A stretch of DNA of 13,175 nt from JBHENN01 sp046262015 (GTDB lineage Bacteria > Actinomycetota > CADDZG01 > WHSQ01), in the NCBI GenBank assembly GCA_046262015.1, contig JBHENN010000111.1, positions 1 through 13,175 of the forward strand, read 5' to 3'. Shown here in pieces: positions 1 to 6,149 of this stretch; positions within the stretch are counted from its first letter, which is position 1, and each line of letters begins with the position of its first letter. The notes beneath the pieces were generated by a model. That model searched no databases. It was not told the DNA's origin and saw only the letters and a list, made by a program, of their open reading frames with translations. The translations under genes were made by a program, and so were the position numbers.

Positions 1-32
1 CCCTATGGGCGCGCCATCCCCATTCGGCGACG

Positions 33-1436
33 GTGAGCTTCGGTGAGCTGATGCTGTGGTCGTGGCTCCGCCGACGGCGCGCCGAACGCAAGCTCGCCGA
101 GGCCGCCCGGCTTCTGGGGTTAGATCGCGGGGAGCCGGTGCACGTTGCCCGCCTCCCGGCCGACCAGCAGCTCGAGATCCTGGAGGAGCTGAACGCGGCT
201 CTGGAATCCAAGGATCCCTATACGCACGGTCACTCCCGCCGGGTGGCGCGCCACGTCTACCGCACGGCGCTCACGATGGGCCTCGCCGTACACGCCATCG
301 AGGATCTGCGGCGGGCGGCTGCCCTGCACGACGTCGGCAAGGTCCGCATCCCCGAGAGCATCATCCGCAAGCCCGGACCTCTGACCCGCGAGGAACGAGG
401 GCTTGTCGAGCAGCACCCGGCCCTCGGCGCGTGGATGGTCTCGCGCGCCGGGAGTCAGGACGTCGTCGATGCCGTGCGCCATCATCACGAGCGCTGGGAC
501 GGTCGGGGTTATCCGGACCGTCTCGAGGGGACCGACATCCCCCTGTTCGCGCGCATCATCGCGGTCGCAGACGCCTTCGATGCCATGACCTCCACCAGGC
601 CCTATCGCGCCAGCCTCGGACGCGACTCGGGCGTCGAGATCCTGAAACGCGAGTCGGGCGTCCAGTTCGATCCGCTCGTGGTCGAGGCGTTCCTGAGCAC
701 CCTGTCGCGTCACTCGCTACTGCCGCTCGCCGGTGTCCTTGTCGCGTTCCGCTGGCCGCGCAAGGCCGCTCGCGAGGCCGTCGTAGCGATGAAGAAGATC
801 AGCGTGTCGAGCCTGGCTCCCGCCGCCGGAGCGGCCGGGGCGGCGGTCCTTATCGGCACGTCCGTGCTCGCCCCGTCGCAGGCTCCGGCTACGCCGCCGC
901 CACAAGCCGAGACGACCTCGTCCGGGTCCCCGAGCGAGGTCTCCTCCACGACCCCGACCGACGGCGGAAGTCGTGCGGAGGCGGAGGGGAACGACCCGGC
1001 GGCGCTCGGCGCGCGTTCGTCGCGCCTTGCCGGGGCGGGGGCCGGCGCGACGACCACGGGTCTGTTGCGCGCGCACGCAGGGCCCGCCGCCGGAGGGCCA
1101 CCGACCGGGCCACCACCACCCGGTAATACCCTCCCGCCGGCACGCGACCCGGGTGGAGGGGGCGACCGGCCGACCGGCCCCGCGAACGACCCACCCCCCG
1201 GCGACCCCGGGCCCGCTCCGGACCCCGGCCCCCAGGATCCGCCGGCGCCGGACCCGGAGCCGCAGAGACCTCCCGAGCCCGAGCCCCAGCCCGAGCCGGA
1301 GCCGAAGCCGAAGGAACCCCCCCAGCGCGAACCCAGGCCGCGACCGAGCGGCGATCCCCAGCCCGAGCACGGCAAGGACTGCGACCGGAACGGCAGCGGC
1401 AAGGGCAACGGCTCCGACCAGCACTGCGGCGGCTAG
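33..1436 (+). CDS. HD-GYP domain protein with C-terminal membrane anchor and proline-rich tail
   Basis: The HD-GYP domain covers about residues 48-222. It has an upstream YTHGHS histidine pair (H65, H67), the HD dyad in ALHDVGK (H99, D100), HHERWDGRGYP (150-161), AVADAFDAMTSTRPYR (177-192) and the SGVQFDP closing motif (208-214). Known family members are metal-dependent phosphodiesterases, usually acting on cyclic di-GMP; that activity here is inferred. A hydrophobic Ala/Gly-rich segment at about 262-281 looks like one membrane span. A Pro/Glu/Asp-rich tail (about 283-449) follows, ending in a Gly/Asn-rich stretch with two cysteines (C450, C465). This predicts a cytoplasmic enzyme anchored by a C-terminal helix with a wall-spanning tail. 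The start is uncertain: GTG at 33, GTG at 43 (out of frame) and ATG at 51 lie close together, and the frame stays open to base 3, so the gene may begin before the window. It ends 89 bp before lysC on the same strand. Confidence 0.88.
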   Translation: MSFGELMLWSWLRRRRAERKLAEAARLLGLDRGEPVHVARLPADQQLEILEELNAALESKDPYTHGHSRRVARHVYRTALTMGLAVHAIEDLRRAAALHDVGKVRIPESIIRKPGPLTREERGLVEQHPALGAWMVSRAGSQDVVDAVRHHHERWDGRGYPDRLEGTDIPLFARIIAVADAFDAMTSTRPYRASLGRDSGVEILKRESGVQFDPLVVEAFLSTLSRHSLLPLAGVLVAFRWPRKAAREAVVAMKKISVSSLAPAAGAAGAAVLIGTSVLAPSQAPATPPPQAETTSSGSPSEVSSTTPTDGGSRAEAEGNDPAALGARSSRLAGAGAGATTTGLLRAHAGPAAGGPPTGPPPPGNTLPPARDPGGGGDRPTGPANDPPPGDPGPAPDPGPQDPPAPDPEPQRPPEPEPQPEPEPKPKEPPQREPRPRPSGDPQPEHGKDCDRNGSGKGNGSDQHCGG

Positions 1437-1499
1437 CTCTCTCCTCCCGTTCACCGTCTCTCGTTCGCGACCACCGGCCGACGTGCCGTCGTGGAGCAG

Positions 1500-1516
1500 A
1501 ACGGGCCCGTTAGGTT
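1500..1516 (+). promoter_or_regulatory. perfect 12-bp palindrome and possible -10 box before lysC
   Basis: AACGGGCCCGTT at 1500-1511 equals its own reverse complement. The last T of the palindrome starts TAGGTT (1511-1516), a TANNNT hexamer ten bases before the lysC ATG. No good -35 box is visible. The placement would suit an operator over a promoter, but a GC-rich palindrome can arise by chance. The lysC ribosome binding site is weak (GGTTGAGA at 1513-1520). Confidence 0.3.
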
Positions 1517-1525
1517 GAGATCGTC

Positions 1526-2851
1526 ATGGCGCTCATAGTCCAGAAGTTCGGAGGCACCTCGGTGGCCGACGCCGCCCGGATCAAGCGAGTCGCCCGCCGG
1601 GTGGTGGACGCTGCGGGTGCGGGGCAGCGCATCTGCGTGGTCGTCTCGGCCATGGGGAGCACCACCGACGATCTCGTCCGCCTCGCCGACGAGATCTCAC
1701 CGCTTCCCCACGGGCGGGAGCTCGACATGCTGCTCACGGCCGGAGAGCGGATCTCGATGGCGCTGCTCTCCATGGCGATCATCGATCTCGGTGGGGACGC
1801 CATCTCGTTCACCGGCTCGCAAGCCGGGATAGTCACCGACAGCTCGCACGGCCACGCGCACATCGTGGACATCCGGGCGCGCCGGGTGCTAGAGGCCCTC
1901 GACGCCGGGAAGATCGCGATCGTCGCGGGGTTCCAGGGCGTCTCGAGGGAGCTCGACGTGACGACGCTCGGCCGCGGGGGTTCGGACACAACCGCGGTCG
2001 CGCTGGCGGCCGCCCTCGGCGCCGACGCGTGCGAGATCTACACCGACGTCGCCGGGGTATTCACCGCGGACCCACACATCGTGCCCGATGCCCGCAAGCT
2101 CCACGTGGTCTCCTACGAAGAGATGCTCGAGCTGTCTGCGAGCGGAGCGAAGGTCCTCATGCTGCGCTCGGTCGAATACGCTCGTAACCACGGGGTCCTC
2201 ATCCACGTGCGGTCGTCCTTCGCGGACGAAGAAGGGACCTGGATCCGGGAGGAGGACGAGCGGATGGAGCGAGCGATCATCTCGGGGATCGCGCACGACG
2301 TCTCCGAAGCCAAGGTCTCGATCCTCGGGGTCCCCGACAAGCCCGGGGTCGCCGCCCGGGTCTTCCGTCCGCTCGCGGACGACGGCGTCAACATCGACAT
2401 GATCGTGCAGAACGCGTCGGGCGCAGGCCGCACCGACATCTTCTTCACCCTCCCCAAGGACGACCTGGCGCGGGCTCGCCCCCTGCTGGAGCGGATCAAG
2501 GAGGAGGTAGGGGCGGTGGGCGTCGAGACCGACCCCGACATCGCGAAGGTCTCGCTGGTCGGTGCGGGGATGAAGACCCACCCCGGCGTGGTTGCGGACA
2601 TGTTCGACGCCCTCGCCGGTGAGGACATCAACATCGAGACCATCTCGACGTCTCCGATCCGCGTTTCATGCGTCATCGGCGCGGCCCATGTGGAGCGGGC
2701 GGTCAGGGCGATCCACGACCGGTTCCGTCTCTCGGAAGAGGTCGTGTTGCGCGAGATCCACCCGGAGGGTGCGACCGAACAGATGGCGACGCTGCGCCCC
2801 GACCCCGTGGGCGACGGCGACGGTCCGTCTCCTGAGGGATCCGCGCTGTGA
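1526..2851 (+). CDS. lysC: aspartate kinase (lysine-regulated type, ACT domains)
   Basis: Aspartokinase phosphorylates L-aspartate with ATP to give 4-phospho-aspartate, the entry step to Lys, Met, Thr and diaminopimelate. The kinase domain (about residues 2-230) has the N-terminal VQKFGGTSVAD signature (5-15), the LGRGGSDTTAVALAAAL motif (148-164) and IYTDVAGVFTADP (171-183). Two ACT regulatory domains follow at about 262-335 and 340-410, with VSILGVPDKPGVAARVF and VSLVGAGMKTHPGV. The layout matches the actinobacterial LysC of Corynebacterium, which is feedback-inhibited. The last ~30 residues (about 412-441) are a low-complexity extension not needed by the family. An internal start at codon 247 probably makes a separate regulatory subunit (see 2247-2266). 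The stop overlaps the asd start by 4 bp (GTGA), so the two genes are translationally coupled. Confidence 0.96.
   Translation: MALIVQKFGGTSVADAARIKRVARRVVDAAGAGQRICVVVSAMGSTTDDLVRLADEISPLPHGRELDMLLTAGERISMALLSMAIIDLGGDAISFTGSQAGIVTDSSHGHAHIVDIRARRVLEALDAGKIAIVAGFQGVSRELDVTTLGRGGSDTTAVALAAALGADACEIYTDVAGVFTADPHIVPDARKLHVVSYEEMLELSASGAKVLMLRSVEYARNHGVLIHVRSSFADEEGTWIREEDERMERAIISGIAHDVSEAKVSILGVPDKPGVAARVFRPLADDGVNIDMIVQNASGAGRTDIFFTLPKDDLARARPLLERIKEEVGAVGVETDPDIAKVSLVGAGMKTHPGVVADMFDALAGEDINIETISTSPIRVSCVIGAAHVERAVRAIHDRFRLSEEVVLREIHPEGATEQMATLRPDPVGDGDGPSPEGSAL
2247..2266 (+). promoter_or_regulatory. internal ribosome binding site and start codon for the LysC beta subunit
   Basis: A strong Shine-Dalgarno run, GGGAGGAGGA (2247-2256), lies eight bases before an in-frame ATG at 2264 (codon 247 of lysC). 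Starting there gives a 195-residue protein, 2264-2851, holding both ACT domains and beginning MERAIISG. In Corynebacterium glutamicum and Bacillus, lysC makes alpha and beta chains from such nested in-frame starts. The C. glutamicum beta chain begins at the matching place just before its first ACT domain. Dual translation here is therefore well supported by analogy, though not shown directly. Confidence 0.72.
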
Positions 2852-3873
2852 AGGTGGTCGTCGTGGGGGCAACCGGTGCAGTTGGTCTTGAGATGATGGG
2901 GCTGTTGGCAGAGCGCGCGTTCCCGGCCGACGAGGTGGTCGCGGTCGCGACGGCGCGGTCCGCGGGGCGCCGCATCGCATTCGGAGACCGCGACGTCGAG
3001 GTCGTCGCCCTGGCGGAGGAGGTCTTCGACGGTGCGGATGTTGCGATCTTCGACGTGCCCGACGAGGTCTCGACGGAATGGGCGCCGCGCGCCGCGGCGC
3101 GCGGCGCGATCGTCGTCGACAACTCGGCCGCGTGGCGGATGGACCCCGAGGTCCCGCTGGTCGTGCCCGAGGTGAACCCACACGCGGTGACCGAACGCCC
3201 GCGGGGAATCATCGCCAGCGCCAACTGCACGACGCTCGCAATCGTCGTCCCTCTGGGGGCGCTGCACGAGCGGGCCGGCTTGCAGCGCCTGGTTCTGGCG
3301 TCCTACCAGGCGACCTCGGGGTCCGGCCGTGCCGGAGCCGAGGAGCTGTGGGCTCAGACGCTCCAGGCCGCGGGGTCCCCCGAGGCGGTCGCCCGCGGTC
3401 TGGGGCGCGACGTCCTTGAGGCGGGCCCCACGTTCGGTCATCCCATCGCTCTGAACGTGATCCCGCAGTGTGGCTCGGTGAAGGACCAGGGTTACACGAG
3501 CGAAGAGCTCAAGCTGTGCTACGAGACGCGCAAGATCATCGGCCTCCCCGAGCTGGCCGTCACGGCGACCTGCGTCCGGGTGCCGGTGGTCACCGGTCAC
3601 GGGGTCGCGGTGCACGCCGAGTTCGGCGAGCCGATCACGCCCGAGGACGCCCGCGAGATCCTGGACAAGACCGCGGGGGTCGAGGTCGTGGACGACCCCG
3701 CAGCAGGCCTCTATCCCACCCCGCTGGAGGCTGCCGGCCGTGACCCGTGCTACGTCGGCCGCATCCGGCAGGACCTGTTCAGCGACAGCGCGCTCGAGCT
3801 CTTCTGTGTCGCCGACAACCTACGCAAGGGGGCGGCCCTCAACTCGATCCAGATCGCCGAGCTACTCGTCTAA
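2848..3873 (+). CDS. asd: aspartate-semialdehyde dehydrogenase
   Basis: The enzyme reduces 4-phospho-aspartate to aspartate 4-semialdehyde with NADPH, directly after LysC. The nucleotide-binding motif VVGATGAVGLEM is at residues 5-16. The catalytic cysteine is C127 in SANCTT, the catalytic histidine is probably H251 in VPVVTGHG, and FGHPIALNVIPQ (196-207) and DNLRKGAALNSIQIAELL (323-340) are conserved. At 341 residues the length is normal. The GTG start overlaps the lysC stop by 4 bp. One oddity is IFDVPDEVS (67-75), where most bacterial enzymes carry a FSAGGSVS-like loop. This may be a lineage variant and should not affect the catalytic residues. Confidence 0.96.
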   Translation: MKVVVVGATGAVGLEMMGLLAERAFPADEVVAVATARSAGRRIAFGDRDVEVVALAEEVFDGADVAIFDVPDEVSTEWAPRAAARGAIVVDNSAAWRMDPEVPLVVPEVNPHAVTERPRGIIASANCTTLAIVVPLGALHERAGLQRLVLASYQATSGSGRAGAEELWAQTLQAAGSPEAVARGLGRDVLEAGPTFGHPIALNVIPQCGSVKDQGYTSEELKLCYETRKIIGLPELAVTATCVRVPVVTGHGVAVHAEFGEPITPEDAREILDKTAGVEVVDDPAAGLYPTPLEAAGRDPCYVGRIRQDLFSDSALELFCVADNLRKGAALNSIQIAELLV

Positions 3874-3913
3874 GCCGCGTCGAGTGGCTGGATCTGCGCC
3901 ACCTGGGTCGGCT

Positions 3914-3937
3914 CCCACCGGTCGGCGTGCGGGTGGG
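3914..3937 (+). terminator. weak hairpin downstream of asd
   Basis: CCCACC (3914-3919) can pair with GGTGGG (3932-3937) around a 12-base loop, 41 bases after the asd stop. No T-run follows, so it is not a canonical intrinsic terminator. It is the only hairpin I noticed between asd and the next gene. Confidence 0.2.
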
Positions 3938-3951
3938 CGTAACCTGCTCCC

Positions 3952-4089
3952 GTGGACGCTGTGCTCCCGGTCGTGGCTCATGCCGGCGAGGAGTGGCTGG
4001 CCGGCGGCGTGGTTGTGGCGCTCGTGATCGCGTGGGTGACATCGCGCCGCTCAGGGGGCGAGGACGCCCGAGACCGCCCGCAGGATTGA
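3952..4089 (+). CDS. 45-residue single-span membrane protein
   Basis: The reading frame starts GTG GAC GCT and ends TGA at 4087-4089. The product has a short N-terminus, a hydrophobic span at about residues 16-29 (WLAGGVVVALVIAW), then SRR and an acidic, arginine-rich tail ending DRPQD. No ribosome binding site is convincing, but TAACCT at 3940-3945 is a TANNNT hexamer six bases before the GTG, the spacing expected of a leaderless transcript. The architecture (one helix, arginines, acidic tail) matches the 40-residue protein at 11329-11451. Function is unknown. It could be a non-coding open frame, but the hydrophobic-then-basic pattern argues for a real small membrane protein. Confidence 0.45.
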   Translation: MDAVLPVVAHAGEEWLAGGVVVALVIAWVTSRRSGGEDARDRPQD

Positions 4090-4140
4090 GGCCTCCGGAG
4101 GCGAATCTGTGGGCATCCGTCCCTGATCCCGGAGGTCTCC

Positions 4141-5802
4141 ATGTCCCGTAGCCGCTCGCTGTCCACCTTCGCCCTGGCGCTGGTGCTCGGCGCGTCGTTC
4201 CTGCCGCACAGCGCCGGTGCAGCCGGCACCGGGTCCACGACCTCGTCGGTCCCGAAGCTGACGTACAAACCGAAGCCGAAGAACCTCACGATGCCGGCCC
4301 GCCCGGATCCGGATGCGGTCCCCAAGGCCAACCCGACCGGCAACTGGAACGCCTACGACCTGAACGTCTTCGAGACGATCTGGTTCCCGGAGCGCCAGGC
4401 CGGCGACGAGAGCGCTAAGGACGCGCCCGGCGGCGCGATCGCCCACGGCGTGTGCCCCCCGACGGGGTGCCCCAACCACTCGCTCGAGTTCGTGAAGTTC
4501 TGGAAGAAGTCGCTGACGTCGATCGTCAAACCGTTCGGTGGCGTGGTGCGCTCCTACGAGTTCGAGAACCAGGGCAGCGCGTCGCCTCCGTACGTCTTCG
4601 CGACCCCCAGCGGGCCCGCCCATAACCTCCAGGCGATCATCCCCGGTGCGGTCCACCCCGAGCGGATGGTGATCGTGTCCGGCCACTACGACCAGACCGA
4701 CTCCGGTCCCGGGTCGGCGTGGGACTCGGCCGAGGGCCATGCCACGGTCCTCCGTATCGCCAAGCTGATGACCGATCACTGGCGCAAGACCGGCACGCGG
4801 CCCGCGGTCAGCGTCAAGTTCACCGCCTGGGCGGGTGAGGAGTCCGGCACCAACGGCTCCAAGGCCTATATCCGGGACAACCTCGCGCCGTTCGGCAACC
4901 TCCGGACGCTCGCGTACTTCAACCTCGACCCTTGTGGCGGCGCCTATCCCGCGACCTACCGGGGCAATCCCGAGTACCACGTCAAGATGGTCATGCAGCT
5001 CAGCAATCCGGACCAGTCGCTATCGCCGGCGCACAGGAAGTCGGTCCTGGCCTTCAACAAGCAAGCGCTCCGCTTGCGCGGCGAGGTCTTCAACCATCTC
5101 GACGACAGCCTGACCGACGTACCGGGCGAGCCCGAGGTCTTCATCTCCGACGAGGAAGCCGAGAAGCAGGGCGTCGAGTCCCACGAACCACTCGTCGTTC
5201 CGGCGCTCGGTGGGCTTGCGATCTTCTCCAGTGACTACGCGAACTTCGAAGCGATCCAGGTCCCGATCTACAACCTGTTCCCCGACGTGCTCGGACCACA
5301 CGATGGCGGGGTTACCAAGGACTTCCCGTACCACGTCGACGGTATCGCGATCCTCCACACGCCGAACGACAATCTCCTGACCCTGAACGCCATGACCGGG
5401 CCCGACCAGACCGGGATGACGGCGTCGCAGGGCTGGTACAAGGGCCTCGAGCTCTGCGCCCACATGAACGCGACGTTCATGCTCGAGCCCAACATGGGCG
5501 GTGCGGTCAAGAAGACCAACGGCCCGGTGGCCTACTTCGAGGTCCTTCATAAGGCTCCCGCTCCGCTGGCGCCGAAGAAGAACCTCACGTTCGACGCCTT
5601 GGGTAGCCACGCTTACGCGAACGGACGCCTGGTCCCGGCTTCCCTCCTCGATTACCGCTGGAACTTCGGGGACGGCAGCAAGGCCAAGGGTCTCAAGGTC
5701 GCCCACGCGTTCGCCAAGAACGGGACCTACGAGGTCGTGCTAACCGTCATGGGTCCCGGCGGCGTGGACAAGATGACGACGTTCGTGAAGATCGGAAGCT
5801 GA
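4141..5802 (+). CDS. secreted M28-family zinc peptidase with C-terminal PKD domain
   Basis: GGAGG (4131-4135) sits five bases before the ATG. Residues 1-28 form a signal peptide (basic MSRSRS, hydrophobic core, SAGAAG cleavage region). The peptidase core has M28 zinc-site residues: H182 and D184 in GHYDQTDS, D195 in SAWDSAEG, the E233/E234 pair in WAGEESGTNGS, D263 in NLDPCG and probably H406 in LHTPND. M28 enzymes are aminopeptidases or carboxypeptidases, and substrate specificity cannot be read here. The stretch between D263 and H406 (143 residues) is longer than in compact M28 aminopeptidases, implying an insertion. Residues about 480-551 form a PKD-like beta-sandwich, with YRWNFGDGS at 505-513 and HAFAKNGTYEVVLTV at 522-536, probably for adhesion or substrate binding outside the cell. 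It ends 21 bp before the tRNA-derived repeat at 5824. Confidence 0.9.
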   Translation: MSRSRSLSTFALALVLGASFLPHSAGAAGTGSTTSSVPKLTYKPKPKNLTMPARPDPDAVPKANPTGNWNAYDLNVFETIWFPERQAGDESAKDAPGGAIAHGVCPPTGCPNHSLEFVKFWKKSLTSIVKPFGGVVRSYEFENQGSASPPYVFATPSGPAHNLQAIIPGAVHPERMVIVSGHYDQTDSGPGSAWDSAEGHATVLRIAKLMTDHWRKTGTRPAVSVKFTAWAGEESGTNGSKAYIRDNLAPFGNLRTLAYFNLDPCGGAYPATYRGNPEYHVKMVMQLSNPDQSLSPAHRKSVLAFNKQALRLRGEVFNHLDDSLTDVPGEPEVFISDEEAEKQGVESHEPLVVPALGGLAIFSSDYANFEAIQVPIYNLFPDVLGPHDGGVTKDFPYHVDGIAILHTPNDNLLTLNAMTGPDQTGMTASQGWYKGLELCAHMNATFMLEPNMGGAVKKTNGPVAYFEVLHKAPAPLAPKKNLTFDALGSHAYANGRLVPASLLDYRWNFGDGSKAKGLKVAHAFAKNGTYEVVLTVMGPGGVDKMTTFVKIGS

Positions 5803-5823
5803 TCCGGGACGCTGCCGGTTGGC

Positions 5824-5872
5824 GGGGAAGGGGGGATTTGGACCCCCGACCTCTGCGTCCCGAACGCAGCGC
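5824..5872 (-). repeat. partial tRNA-Pro copy, candidate att site (left end of islet)
   Basis: Bases 5825-5872 match 8390-8437 of the intact tRNA-Pro(CGG) gene at 46 of 48 positions, including 31 identical bases in a row (5842-5872). The copy spans the 3' strand of the D stem, the anticodon arm, variable loop, T arm and 3' acceptor strand, then stops abruptly. Nothing resembling the tRNA 5' end follows. Both mismatches (5837, 5841) fall in the T loop, and 5824 breaks the last acceptor pair, so it cannot work as a tRNA. A 3'-end fragment in direct orientation to an intact tRNA is the classic product of site-specific integration. Confidence 0.85.
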
Positions 5873-5926
5873 ATAGTCATTCGGATCAAGGTGGGGTTGC
5901 AAGTCGACCCTGGTAGCCGCGCAGTT

Positions 5927-5962
5927 GGTGACAAGCAATGCTCATCGGTGACGTTCGGTGAC
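5927..5962 (+). repeat. three GGTGAC direct repeats in helical phase
   Basis: GGTGAC occurs at 5927-5932, 5947-5952 and 5957-5962, so the starts are 20 and 10 bases apart and all three face the same side of the helix. The last two share TCGGTGAC. They lie 55-90 bases inside the left tRNA-derived repeat, where arm-type integrase or excisionase sites would be expected. A six-base repeat is short, so chance is possible. Confidence 0.4.
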
Positions 5963-6120
5963 AGGCTCTTTCGGACGCAGAATGGACGCCAACGTGACGC
6001 CGTAATGGCTTAACGAGGCTGACTCGACTGGCCGTGATCAGGCAACGCGCCGCGGGCCCGATCAGAAGGGCTGCTCCGCTCAGTTCGAGTTATGACTCCT
6101 TTGTAGTGGAAGTTTCTGAT

Positions 6121-6149
6121 GGAAAAGAACATGGCTGATATTTAGCCAT
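6121..6149 (-). terminator. candidate intrinsic terminator of the AlbA_2 gene
   Basis: On the minus strand ATGGCT and AGCCAT pair around a 7-base loop (6131-6149 in plus coordinates). A T-rich tail, GTTCTTTTCC, follows (6130 down to 6121). The TAA stop of the gene (6144-6142) falls in and beside the loop. The stem has only six pairs, so strength is doubtful. Confidence 0.4.

Larger units (their letters stand above)
5803..6141. other. gene-free stretch, left end of the tRNA-Pro islet
   Basis: This 339-base stretch has no convincing gene. It holds the partial tRNA-Pro copy (5824-5872), three phased GGTGAC repeats (5927-5962) and the 3' hairpin of the AlbA_2 gene (6121-6149). An open frame at 5819-6013 (+) begins with a GGFGPPTS-like peptide. 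That peptide is the usual translation artefact of antisense tRNA sequence, so I do not call it. From about 6060 the base composition drops visibly below that of the flanking genes. Confidence 0.6.

Noticed and set aside
1180..1330. Pro/Glu-rich repeats in the HD-GYP tail as a DNA repeat array or CRISPR
   Set aside because: The units are irregular codon-level low complexity (PEPEPQP type) without spacers or conserved repeat length.
2113..3615. 500-residue antisense open frame across lysC and asd
   Set aside because: It is the mirror of two well-recognised genes in GC-rich DNA, with no recognisable domain.
5824..5897. A second tRNA-Pro gene
   Set aside because: Only the 3' two-thirds is present; the 5' acceptor strand and D arm are missing and the T loop is mutated.
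5819..6013. 64-residue frame starting in the tRNA-derived repeat
   Set aside because: Its GGFGPPTS-like start is the usual translation of antisense tRNA sequence, and nothing family-like follows.
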